64,000 nt of DNA. It comes from Euphorbia lathyris (Eukaryota; Streptophyta; Magnoliopsida; Malpighiales; Euphorbiaceae). The position numbers and the translations under genes are program-made. Below, piece after piece: positions 11,145 to 21,337 of this stretch. The stretch covers positions 83,698,441 to 83,762,440 of the forward strand of contig NC_088914.1 in NCBI RefSeq assembly GCF_963576675.1. Direction: 5' to 3'. Below the pieces are notes generated by a model that was not told the DNA's origin, made no database searches, and saw only the letters and a list, made by a program, of their open reading frames with translations. How positions within the stretch are numbered: the stretch's first letter is position 1; the number at the start of each line of letters is the position of its first letter.

Positions 11145-11565
11145 GACCCTCGGGGCGTGCCCCGCGCCGTCGGACGCGTGCACTCCGTGGCCGCCGAGCG
11201 CGCGTTCCGCGCAGCCAGACGCTCGCACGTCGCGGCCGCCGAACGCGCGCCTCGCGCTGCCAGGCACGTGTGCTCAACGGCCCACGAGGGCGCGCACCGC
11301 CAGCGGTCCCAGGCATTGCTCGGACGTCGAGAGCGTGCCACTCGCGGTGCGTCCGACGGACGCCGCGCGCACGTCTCGAGCCGTCAAGCGGGCGTTCGAC
11401 CATCGTCGTCCGCGTGCGGGATGCCGTTGCGTGCCCGCGCCGTGCCGTTAATTTTCCTCAGCTTATTATTCTTTATATATTTTTCAAAACTTCCGGAATC
11501 AATCGCTTCGACCGTCTTGTTTCAGGTTTTCGTCACAGGTCCTCCGAATCGGTGTCTACAGCTGT

Positions 11566-11619
11566 CAATATACCACATCTTTGACTTCTCAGCACATCTC
11601 AGGCTTACCTGCAATGTAA
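11566..11619 (-). pseudogene. pol: Element A pol start: protease N-terminal fragment
   Basis: These are the first pol codons after the gag stop. The minus-strand reading follows the family's start (CAG, then EKSK, then WYIDS), up to the solo LTR insertion at 11560; the reading resumes at 8655 with ACSRH-like codons. There is no ATG. The pol frame is offset from gag: five bases separate the gag TAG from the TTG CAG codons. The bases CAG|GTAAGC directly after the gag stop match a plant 5' splice site. Confidence 0.8.
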
Positions 11620-13362
11620 CTAGTTACTCTTAGGTACCCAATTCTTTTTGGGTCCTTGCTTGTTAGGTTCAACAGGTAAAGCATCGAATTTTATTTTATG
11701 GCGACATACTTGAACAGTATGGCCATTCTTTCCACAGAAGTCACAGCTGACCTTCCGTTTAGGATTTCTCACTGACTGGTTAGCACCCTAGTGCTGAGCG
11801 TGCCAGCACACCTTTGTGGTGTGTCCTTTCTTCCCACAGAAGTCACACTGGACATTCAGTTGAGGATTCCATCTCTGCTGACCAGTACCTCGGTACTGAG
11901 TATTCAGAGGAATATTTCTTTTGTTTGGAACCTTTAGTTGGTTCTGGATAGTTGTGACGTCCTTTCTCAGTTTCTTAGAATCTGATTGGACTTTAGAGAC
12001 AGACTTATGTATGATCTCCATGTTATCATGCAAAGTTGAGTTGTCCTGAAGAAGGAATCTGAGGTCACTCAGCTTGACCTCTTCAACCTCGTCACAGCGC
12101 CTGCTGAGTGCTCTAACTTTCTTATTACACTTTTTGACAAGTGTGTAGAGATCACTCAGGGCATTAACCATTTCATTTCTGAGCTGGGGTAGTGATATTA
12201 CCTCATTAGATTGCTCCTCGTCATCAGATGCGCTGGAGGGGTCAGCATGCTCAGAGATGCACGGCTCATCAAGTTCGTCAGCCATAAAACAGATCTTTGC
12301 TGACTCAGTGGCATCATCTTCTGATGATGAAGACTCATCGCTGTCGCTCCACGTTGCCACCATTGCCTTTTTGCCGTTCTTCCTTTCTTTCCTCAGCATG
12401 GGGCAGCTTGACTTGATATGGCCAGTTTGATGACATTCAAAGCATGTAATGGGCTTTGAGTTGTCCTTCTTGTATTTGCTGTCGCTGGACTCAGCTTTAT
12501 ACTTATCAAACTTTCTGTAAGGCTTCTTAGAATATTTGTCATTCTTTCTGAACAGCCTTTTCATCTTCCTGGTGAACATAGCCATCTCTTCATCATCTGT
12601 TGAGCTCCCATCAGTGGAGTCAGCTTTCATGACAAGAGATTTTTGCTTCTTGTCTTCAGACTTTTCCTTCACCTCGAAATTCTTCATTGAGATCTCATAG
12701 GTCAGCAGTGAGCCGATGAGTTCATCATATTTGTAGGTGGTTAAGTCTTGAGCTTCCTCAACAGCGGTCTTCTTTGCTTGCCAGTTTTTAGGTAGACTCC
12801 TAAGAATCTTCTTGACTTGTTCTTCCTCAGTGAAGATCTTCCCAAGTCTCTTGAGCTCATTGATGATGTTTGTAAACCTTGCATTCATGTCAGATATTCC
12901 TTCATCATCGTTCATTTCGAACAACTCATATAGTCTCATCTGCTGGTTCACCTTGGACTCCTTCACTTTGTTGGTTCCTTCGTAGGTGACCTCCAGCTTC
13001 TTCCAGATCTCTTGCGCTGACTCACAACCTGATATCTTATTATATTCTGCAGCATCAAGCGCACAGTGAAACATATTTATAGCCGAAGCGTGATTTTGTA
13101 GCTTCTTGAGATCATCCTCTGTCCATTTGGCCTCAGCTTTGGCAACTATTTGGCCAGCCACTACTTCAACAGGAACAAACGGGCCTTGGACTATTGAAAG
13201 CCATGCACTCATGTTTGTTGCCTGAATAAAGTTTTTCATCCTATTCTTCCAGAAGGTGTAGTTAGACCCGAAGAATAGGGGAGGCCGAGTAACGGACAGC
13301 CCCTCAGGTAAGATCTGAGTTGTCTGGTTTCCTGGGAGAAACCGAGTGCTGTTTTCAGCCAT
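11620..13362 (-). pseudogene. gag: Element A gag, one internal stop
   Basis: This is the copia nucleocapsid polyprotein. The true start is ATG at 13360-13362 (MAENSTRFLPGNQTTQ); an upstream TTG extends the open frame but has no support. The Gag domain covers residues ~20-240, followed by a Lys/Ser-rich linker, the knuckle CFECHQTGHIKSSC, an acidic segment, a coiled-coil-prone stretch and the C-terminal knuckles. The first of these, CDFCGKKGHTTKVC, is followed by a TAG (11785-11787). Reading past it in the same frame gives a further knuckle, CDFCGKNGHTVQVC, and the family C-terminus GPKKNWVPK before the proper TAG at 11620-11622. So A has three knuckles, one fewer than P and D. Apart from that TAG the frame is open. 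Confidence 0.9.
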
Positions 13363-13410
13363 AGTGGGGATCAACTCAAGGTAGTTAAACCTTTCACAGT
13401 GAGCTTTTAA

Positions 13411-13422
13411 GCTCTGATACCA
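13411..13422 (-). other. Primer-binding site of element A (initiator tRNA-Met)
   Basis: GCTCTGATACCA on the plus strand is TGGTATCAGAGC on the element strand, two bases inside the 5' LTR. Confidence 0.92.
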
Positions 13423-13424
13423 CT

Positions 13425-14754
13425 TGTTGGTCCCTTATAACGTAACAAGTTAGTTCCAAGGGGGGGATAGGAACTATTTAAAATTTTAGTACGTTAAGGC
13501 TGACTTCTTTTTCTTTGAAAAAGGATTACACAGCGCGCTGAGTTAATTAAGACACTAGCTTAGTCAACTGGTGACTAAGTCAGCTTCTTTCTTTGAGTCA
13601 GGAGATAGCAATTGAGTCTATTCCTGAACTCAGATACTCAATGCACACAACTCAGCGTGACCTCTTTACTTGGTCAGTTTTGTTTAAGCAAGCAATATAT
13701 ATATTAAGGAGTTTAAGGTTAGAAAGATGTTACTCAGCAGATTTATCCAGGTTTGGCCTCTAAGCCTACGTCCTGTCCTCGGAACACGTTCCGAGCTTTC
13801 GAATTCTCTACTGAGCTATTTAACGGTAGAGCATCAAACCTTTTACAACTTAGAAGCTGAGTATAACAAGAGTACCTTCCTCTATACCTCTACTCACTCC
13901 TAATCTCTCGCTGAGTACTATAACCGAGTACTCAGCCTCTCCTTTCTAATCTCTAGAAATGATAAAGATTTGTCCTAAACAACAATTGCTAAGACACCTT
14001 AGATGATTAGATAATCACTCTAGACTTTTACACGAAAGATATATAATTTGGTGTAAGAATTTGCTTTGCTTTTCTTCACAGAACTCGAGTAGAATTTTGG
14101 TCAGCGTAATGGCTTGATAATGTTTTGTATTGAATGAAGCAACTGAAGGGCACTACTTATAGAGACGTCTGAGACATCAGTCATTTCGAATTTGAAATAA
14201 CCGTTGGAGGGAAACGGCTTCCTGTCGTTGTCACTCAGACTTGCTCAGAGCTCTCGGCCAATCAGATTTGAGTATCTTCTGTCCTCGGTCAGCTTTTAGT
14301 CAGTTTGGCAGAATGTCTCTTCATTTATGGTAAGGTCAACTAGACAGCATCCTGTGTCTTCTGAACTTTACCCAAAGTGGAAACACTTTGTCTGGAAGTT
14401 GTTCTTGCTCAGCTGTTGTCTTGTACTCTTTGTCGATTCAACTCAGCAGCTTCATTCCGAAGTTGTTTAATGAAGGTCTTCTAGATCCTTCTTCCGCTGA
14501 GTTGCGTTTTGTTCATAACGACAGCGTTTTGCACACGCGGGCCGAGTTGTCTTGATCTGTTTGACTTGGGCTTTGACTTCCGTATTGGGCTTTAAGTCTT
14601 TTAGTCTTTATGTCTTATAAACAATTTAACTCAACATTGAACAAACACATTAGTTAAATAAATCAAAGCATTTAAACTTAGTGTGTTTAGAATATATTTA
14701 ATTTTACTTAGATAATTTTGTTAAATCAAAATCATGTGGAAAGGTGTTTCAACA
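13425..14754 (-). repeat. Element A 5' LTR (1330 bp)
   Basis: On the plus strand it runs from TGTTGGTCCC to GGTGTTTCAACA. It is homologous to the LTRs of P, C and D, with the same termini and the same AG-spaced PBS. A minus-strand TATAAGT lies near 14155-14161. The adjoining TAACC is the expected TSD copy. Confidence 0.9.
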
Positions 14755-16551
14755 TAACCCACTTAATCACTTAAATTAAAATATTAAACACTTATTTATT
14801 TTAAGTGCGTTGGATATCGGTTGTTTCTCCACCACTTAAATTAGCTAATTAAGTTAAAAATCACTTATTTTGATAAGTCAAAATATTTAACTTAACATTT
14901 TAAGTTAAACATTATTAACTAATATTTTTACAAAAGTTACATCATTTAATACTTTCAGCACTTAAAATTGAGTACTTATTTTTTCAGCACTTATTTTCAG
15001 TTTTATCAAACAACACCTTAGTTTATAATATTCAACTTGAAATTTTAAGTTAAATTATTTAACTTAATTGAATAATTTAAGTGACTAATAATTTATTTTA
15101 TCAAACACACACTTAAATTATAGAAGTGCTTAATATATTAATTAAGTGTGGAATATGATAAATACTAAAAATATTAAGTAATGTAACTTCTTTTTTTAAA
15201 AGAAAATTGATATAACTTTATAATAACTACTAAAAATAAGTGCTAAGTATAAAAATATTAGTTGAAAAATGTTTAACTTACAATTTTAGGTCAAACAAAT
15301 TATTAAAATAAGTCATTTTTAATTTAATTGAATAACTTAAGTGATTATAAAATAATAATTATAATAACAATTAAAGCTAATTTGAGTGGTTAAAAGTTTC
15401 AATCCGTTTAAGTTAGATCTGGAGTTCGAGTCCTAATGTATGCAGAAAACTTTAATTGGGAGATGATTCACGACGAATTTCGAACTGAAAATCGGATAAA
15501 CTATAAAAAAAAGTAATAATTATCAAACTCCACTTGAACTAAATAAGTACTTAATATTTTAATTTAAGTATTTAACAGGATATTAAATACTACCTAAAGA
15601 TTATTATGTCCTTTTGAGATAACAAATTGAAACACCAAATTATTAAAAATGTGTATATCTATTGTACAGTGGAAAAATGGAAAGTGATAGAAGCATGTGA
15701 GAGACAAGCAAATAAAATTGACCTTATATTGATCATTCTATTTTTTGTCATAATTAAAAAAATGATATAACTTTTCTTTATTATATTTGAAAAGTCTTTC
15801 AAACTTTTGTGGTTCCAATGGTTGCAGATTGTTCCTTGGATTATTGTGGGAAAAAAGGCAGGCAGATTTAACACTGCAGCTAATCAATTATCTTATATTA
15901 TAAAAATCAGTACTATATAATATATTGTGTAAAATGTGCTTATCATCCCTCATAAATTTTTACTAAGTTTTAGTAATGTTACAAAATTCATTTCAGTAAC
16001 AGATCTTTCAACTTTTATCTCCTTTTTAGAAAAGTCATCTAAACCATAAAAATGGAATCTATTTGCTGTAAAATATATGCTACATTACAAAAATAGTGTT
16101 ATTAGAAAAACTAGAATTATGTTATTAGAAAATCATATTAATAATTAACATTATTTTCCCACTATGGCATATATTTTTCTAATAACATACTATTTTCATT
16201 TCTTAATACTTTTAACCAACATCAATTTTATATCTATTTAAATAAAAAAAAACAAACTATTTTAACCGTTATTATACAGTTCATATTAGATGATTCCAAA
16301 CAGTTATTCAATAGCTTCAAACAATTTTATGTGTTTTAACAACTTGTTTGTAACTATACTAAATTTAGACCCTTTTTTATCTGTGGAATACTTATTTGTT
16401 GGCATTTTAGAAGGTTGTTGTAAGTTTGTTAGTATCATAATATGTTATATATAATTAATGTTTAAATTTTTCGATTTAACAGTTAAATAACAAGTCAAAT
16501 AATGGTAAATAAGTTTGTTCAAATTTTCTTAAGTAAAATAAAATTGATCTT
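14755..16551. other. AT-rich intergenic DNA with MITE-like remnants
   Basis: No gene is seen. Bases 14755-15020 and 15090-15190 carry recurring TTAAGT/ACTTAA words and two TTATCAAACA(A/C)-type stretches. These recall the ends of AT-rich hAT-like MITEs, but no matching pair of terminal repeats is left. Element A's insertion may have removed the left partner. A SINE-like unit lies at 15363-15513. The remainder is unremarkable. Confidence 0.5.
15363..15513 (+). mobile_element. Possible tRNA-derived SINE (~150 bp)
   Basis: A Pol III B-box-like GTTCGAGTCC (15424-15433) lies about 40 bp after an A-box-like TTTGAGTGGT, and the unit ends in a short A-run. The 10-mer TAATAATTAT occurs just before (15353-15362) and just after it (15514-15523), as a TSD would. 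The flanks are AT-rich, so this match could be chance. Confidence 0.45.
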
Positions 16552-17174
16552 TGTTGGGAACTTTAGGTGTAACATTTGACCATTTATAAAGAGAAATATG
16601 GAATTTCTAAAAAATGATAAGAATAAATTTAAATCTTTTTTTTTTATCAAAGACAAAGTTAGATCTTATCCTTTCATTTAAGGGATATTATTCGGAGGAG
16701 ACTCCAGTATTTTAGAGGCTCTAGGCCTAGCTTTTATGCCATTGTTAGGAATATTTGATGATGGATCGAATACTATCTGCTTGTAAAGAAAATATGTTGG
16801 ATCGGAGTTATGCAGGTAATAAGGGTTAAGAACCAATTACTAGCTATAAATAGATAGTTATAAGTGTAAGTCTAAAACTAATGACCTAAGATCATAATTA
16901 TGATGGTGAAACTTCAAAGACAAAAAAAATGGCTCTTTCTTTCTCTCCCAAGTGTGGCCGCCACCCCTTTCTCTCTACCTCTGAGTCTATCGCTCTTAGT
17001 TCGGGGATCATCATATCTCCTCTTGGTGTGTCTCAGTGTAATTGATTTGTGACCTGTAATATGCAATCTTGATTCATTCTTCCGCTCCAATCAATTTTAA
17101 TAGATTTTATGCTACATGAGCTAACCCAAAAACTTGTTATATATTTGTATCCGTATTTGTATGAATTCCCAACA
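16552..17174. mobile_element. Candidate solo LTR (623 bp), no TSD
   Basis: TGTTGGGAA at the left end pairs with TTCCCAACA at the right end, the typical inverted ends of a plant copia LTR. A TATAAATAG box at 16845-16853 lies in the middle. The flanking five bases do not match and no PBS follows, so this could be a decayed solo LTR or a coincidence. Confidence 0.4.
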
Positions 17175-20073
17175 AGGACAACTTCTTCAAAGACATTATT
17201 CAAATAGTGATAGAGGCTGATTCTAATTGACATTGGTACTGGAACCGTTTAGTTGCTTATTCTGCCGATTTGAGCCAGATATGAAAAAATATGTAGGTTT
17301 TCCATGCTATAATTAATACATGTATTATATCTATGATTATTGGGTATGATTATGTGCTTTTAGGAATGTTTCTCGGAGAAAACGATATTGGAATTGCATA
17401 AACAGAATGTAATTAATTTGCGATTGGGTATTCTAATTCGGAATTAAACAAATTTTAGTCGCGGAAGAAAGTCTGTGACTCTCAAACTCTAGCTTTTGTT
17501 TGTTGTATGGATAAACAATTGATCAGAGCTAATAAAAAGCTTAGACGCAAAGAAGTTTTAGGTCCATAGACATCTGGAAGGCGACTGCACGTCATGCCTG
17601 CGACACATCAAGTTACATGTCACACAACGATTTGTCATTGTGTGATATGCAATCTATCCCTCAATCACTAGCTCACAATCACTAGCTCACTGCCACATGT
17701 GGAGCAAGCATCAACCACAACACGACACGTGGCAAAATACTCAATCTGCGTTTGCCATTTGGCGCGTATAAATCCCACGTGGTGAGCACGTGGGAGGCCT
17801 GTGTTGGCGCATGGGGGTGGTTTCTTATGGGTTTTTTTATCCAAATTTTTTGCAATTCCTTTTACAGTATATTTTTTATTTTCTAAATATTTTTATTTAA
17901 TATTTATATGGACATTTTTTTTGGTAGGAATATTTATATGGACATAATATTTAATTTTAATTTTCTAAATATTCTAAAATTATGTAAACATTACATAAAA
18001 TGTTTGAAATACCTAAAATTAGGAAATATTTTCCACAAAATGTTTAGGAGCAATTTTGGTAAAACTTCACTCTATTAAAATATATTTTGATCAATTAAAT
18101 ATAACTATACTTGTGTTAATATTTTTAATTATTTGTAATTTGTTATAATAATTATAAAATTACTTTGTGTTTTATGTATTGCTCCATTTTCTAAAAAGGG
18201 GTAAATTACACTTATGGCCACTAAACTTTTACCCTTTTTCAACTGAACGTCAATTTTTAATTTTATGGCTACTGAACTTTACATTTTTAAACACCGATGG
18301 CAACTGTGACCGTTCATCAACGTTTCTTACTTTTGACTCACCTTTTTACCGGGTCTCTCCATTTCCCTTCTTCTAAAACCTAGAATACTCATTTTACCCT
18401 CTACCTCAATCTCCATCTCTATGAATCAATTCCTTTCTCTAAAACCAGCACAGTCTCTCTTTAACTCTCTCTTTAATTGATCAGACTCTTACAGTCAATT
18501 AACACTTGTAATGATTTTCGTCAATATATATATTAATTTTTTTAGCTTTTATTTTTACTCTATATCTGATTTAGTTTGTGGAATAATAAGATTTCTTATA
18601 TTAAAATAAACATGAGAGATTATGTACGAAGAAACATGAAAGTGTTCTATCAAGGAATAGTTAAGATTTGAACTGAAACAATCATATTAAATGTTGAGAC
18701 ATCTATTTCTGCAATTTTAAGTTGCGTACACCAACAGTTTCTGAAAATGTACAAGAACAGTTTTTGGTCAGTGCTCTTATTGGTTGGTGGTAAGTAAGTG
18801 GTCCTTTATAAGTTTATATAAACTTTATCAATAACTTCAAAATTGAAAAGCAATTTGCCTCCTCACATGATAGTATGGGGCTAATTTATTAGAGAATATT
18901 CTACTGTGATCCCGGTCTATTGGACATTGTCAATAGAAACGTGATAATTGTATATTTTCTTTCCTTATGCCAATCATCTCCCAATGAGACATGATTCTCT
19001 TTTTTCATTGGTTGGGTCCATTACACCCGATCCACCGTAGAAGTTCTCAATTTATCTGCGATATATATTTATTTATTGTTGCCCTACTTGTCCCGCACCC
19101 TTTAAATAGTACATTCTATGTATTTACTTGTATATCTTTAATATGTTTCTATATTTAAATTTTAGATTAGGCTTAATTAAAGGTATACAAATTTATTATT
19201 ATGTTTTTACACATTATATTATTATATTTTTAGGTTAATTTCAAATCAAGTTTTTTTTTTTTTTACGGTTTCACGTTATTGTAGATCAGTATTTATAGTT
19301 TTCTATATTACAAATGAACCTTGTGGTTTGCAAAATTTTACTTATTTGTTAACTTTGCCAAATTTGACCAATAACCACTTCAAAATAAATAAAAAAATTG
19401 AAGAATTAAATTATATTTTAAACAACTTTCATTCTTCAAATTTTTAGGTTTGAAGTCATTTACGTGTTGTTTTGTTATTAGAGAGAAACTTAATGTTTAG
19501 AGAGAAAAAACTCAAAAAATGAAGATTTTGAAAAATTAAAAATTAAAACTCCAAACATAAACAATCTGTAAAAACGTGAAACAACAGAGCATCTATTTAA
19601 AATTAACCCTATATTTTTTTTAGTAAAAATGCATATATAATTTCATTAATTGAAAAAAAATACAATTACTACATAAGAACAGTAAAGAATAAAATTCAAA
19701 CAAGTACAAACAAGCCAATACAAGATCTATAAAGGAAAAAGCAAAGAGCAAAAAAAGTTCATAAAGGTACAACTAACACGAACAAAAGATTAAAAAAAAA
19801 TATACTACTCGTAAATCCAAATCCGCAAAGAAGCAACTGCAATCAAATCTTCAATATTTAGACCATTTCAAACATTTGGATCTGAGTTTTTTTTTTTTGT
19901 TTTTTTTTGCAACCTCACGTAAATATAATGATTTGAGTCACATCCCAAATACTTATTTTCCTTTATTCTTTGTTTTTCGTGTTTTAATAATAATTGGGTC
20001 GGTTGTTCGAGTTTGTTTTCCAAGATTTCCCACCTAATTGAGATGTGTGGTCTTCTCTCATATTCCTTTACAC
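17175..20073. other. Intergenic DNA without recognised gene
   Basis: The sequence is AT-rich. A GC-richer patch at 17570-17830 holds three CACGTG cores. A stretch at 18195-18400 (GGGTAAATTACACTTATGGCC and following) has the look of dispersed plant repeats but no ends were found. Poly-T and poly-A runs occur at 19250-19265 and 19885-19910. Open frames here are short and featureless. Confidence 0.6.
17718..17795. promoter_or_regulatory. Cluster of three G-box/ABRE-like motifs
   Basis: ACACGTGGC near 17724, CCCACGTGGTG near 17776 and GCACGTGGG near 17788. The first matches the ABRE consensus recognised by plant bZIP factors. The last two flank a short inverted repeat (CCCACGTG/CACGTGGG). No gene starts nearby, so a role is doubtful. 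Confidence 0.35.
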
Positions 20074-20529
20074 TAGACCTCGCCATAGGCTCGGACCGGG
20101 CCGGGCTCGGACCGGGTCTAACGGGCTTTTTTTATAAAAGTACTCAGTCTAAACCCACTCCAATCCACTATAAATTTAGACAGGGTTGGATCGGGCTGGG
20201 ATCGGGCTTAAAAATCAAATCCCAAACCCAATCTATATAAACCCACCTAAATATATACACATAATTTTTAATTATAAAAAATAATGTTTGTATTTAAAAG
20301 TAAATATTTAATATATAAATGTATAAATTAATTAGTTAATATTAATAGACGGACCGGGCTGGGCCGGCCTGTGCTATTTTAATCAATCACAAGCTCGTCC
20401 AAAAAATAGACGGATTTTAACGAGCCTGGATCGGCCTGGATCTAAACTTAATTTATATTGTTCATGCCCGGTCCAAAGGACACGGACCTGAATGGACCGG
20501 ACAGGTACCTGAGCCCGTAGACAGGTCTA
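20074..20529. mobile_element. Non-autonomous hAT-type MITE (456 bp)
   Basis: It starts TAGACCTCGCCATAGGCTCGG and ends with the imperfect complement (...GAGCCCGTAGACAGGTCTA), about 19 bp of terminal inverted repeat. The exact 8-bp duplication CTTTACAC at 20066-20073 and 20530-20537 is the hAT superfamily signature. The interior carries inverted GGACCGGGC/GCCCGGTCC-type runs and an AT-rich centre. No transposase is encoded. Confidence 0.85.
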
Positions 20530-20864
20530 CTTTACACCCAATTTTAACTCAAAAAATTACATGCATATGTTCGATGGTTTCCCTTAAAAAAAGGCTCAAT
20601 ATATATTTGAAACAAGAAAAGTATAAAATTAAGGCCTGTTTTCTAAGATATAATAACATTATAAAGGAATTCCCATTATATTAAAGACATATTAGCATAT
20701 GTTTAGTTGTATATTAAAATTTTGTTGTCATTGAATAAGAATCTATAGATTGAACTTTTGTTCAACAGCTCACATAATTCCCTTTCTATATAAAAAGAAA
20801 AGATGATTTGAATTCTCTTTATATGTAATCATAATTTCTACCTTTAAAGTTTCATGTAACCTCT
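20530..20864. other. Intergenic DNA up to element B
   Basis: AT-rich, with nothing recognised. The last five bases, CCTCT, are the target site duplicated by element B. Confidence 0.6.
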
Positions 20865-21279
20865 TGATGATTCGTGAAACCAACTGAGCTGAATCATAAG
20901 CATGGGCCCATCCCAAACTTAAGCCCATGGTTCAAGATTAAATGGGCTCCTAATAAGGGAAAGGGCTAACCGCCCCGAAATCCCAACAAGGTACTAAACC
21001 ACCCACTCAGAGAAACGGGACCACGTTTGTGACTACGTGGAGGACGTGGCACAGAAAGGGTAACCGCCCTCGGCGGTTACCTAGAAAGACTTATAAAAGA
21101 AATAAGAAAGCCAAGGGAGGGAGGTTCACATTTTTTTTCCCTAAATACGATTATCGATCTACTAAATTCCACACAAAACTGACTTGATCGTCGGAGAGTT
21201 TTCCCGGAGATCCTGTCTCCGGTTTTGTTTTGCAGGTAACTACGACGAGGATCATTCAATCAAATCCGGCAAGTTATCA
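20865..21279 (+). repeat. Element B 5' LTR (415 bp)
   Basis: TGATGATTCG...AAGTTATCA. A TATA box (TATAAAA, 21092-21098) is preceded by a perfect 10-bp hairpin (21059-21081). The transcription start is inferred near 21125. Confidence 0.95.
21059..21098 (+). promoter_or_regulatory. Element B promoter: hairpin plus TATA box
   Basis: GGTAACCGCC, loop CTC, GGCGGTTACC forms a perfect inverted repeat ending 10 bp before TATAAAA. CCACGTTTGTGACTACGTGG just upstream is a second, looser inverted repeat. Such palindromes next to a TATA box could be factor-binding sites; that is inference. The same sequence recurs in the 3' LTR at 30391-30430. Confidence 0.55.
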
Positions 21280-21300
21280 TTGGTGCGGTGAGCGTGGACC
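21280..21300 (+). other. Element B primer-binding site region
   Basis: TTGGTGCGGTGAGCGTGG directly follows the LTR, where the minus-strand primer should pair. I could not match it to a particular plant tRNA. Confidence 0.55.
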
Positions 21301-21337
21301 TTTTTTACCAACATCTGGTTAAAGGTACACCAAGAAC

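Larger units (their letters stand above)
8661..11560 (+). mobile_element. Solo LTR S (2900 bp), probably Ty3/gypsy of Tat/Ogre type
   Basis: It begins TGTTAGACGAGG and ends GGTGTCTACA. It is flanked on both sides by the 5-bp duplication GCTGT (8656-8660 and 11561-11565) within element A's protease codons, so an LTR inserted and its internal part was then lost by LTR-LTR recombination. No coding, PBS or PPT is present. A block at 8790-8940 containing GAGTCGCCACCCACGAATGG and a GGCACCCCGACATCGCCC-like stretch resembles sequence I associate with long Tat/Ogre LTRs; this is recognition, not alignment. Orientation is taken as plus from the TATA box (10976-10981) and the GGTGTCTACA end. Confidence 0.8.
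1..14754 (-). mobile_element. Copia element A (Sirevirus-type), interrupted, left end outside window
   Basis: This is a minus-strand Ty1/copia LTR retrotransposon. Read right to left it shows the 5' LTR (13425-14754), a PBS matching initiator tRNA-Met, gag, protease, integrase, reverse transcriptase and RNase H, then 3' non-coding sequence running off the left edge. The Gag N-terminal domain, GAG-pre-integrase and RT sequences resemble SIRE/Maximus-lineage plant copia. It is split by element P (1075-6288) and by a solo LTR (8661-11560); the reading resumes exactly across both insertions once one TSD copy is removed. Several stop codons make it defective. Bases 14755-14759 (TAACC) are the expected right TSD copy; its partner lies outside the window. 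Family placement is by motif recognition, not by a tree. Confidence 0.9.

Noticed and set aside
10884..11633. Several long Arg/Ala/Pro-rich frames on both strands
   Set aside because: Stop-free only because of the GC-rich palindromic array; composition is repetitive and no family is recognised.
21077..21259. 60-codon minus-strand frame, repeated at 30409-30591
   Set aside because: It is identical because both copies are B's LTR; it spans the promoter and has no protein signature.
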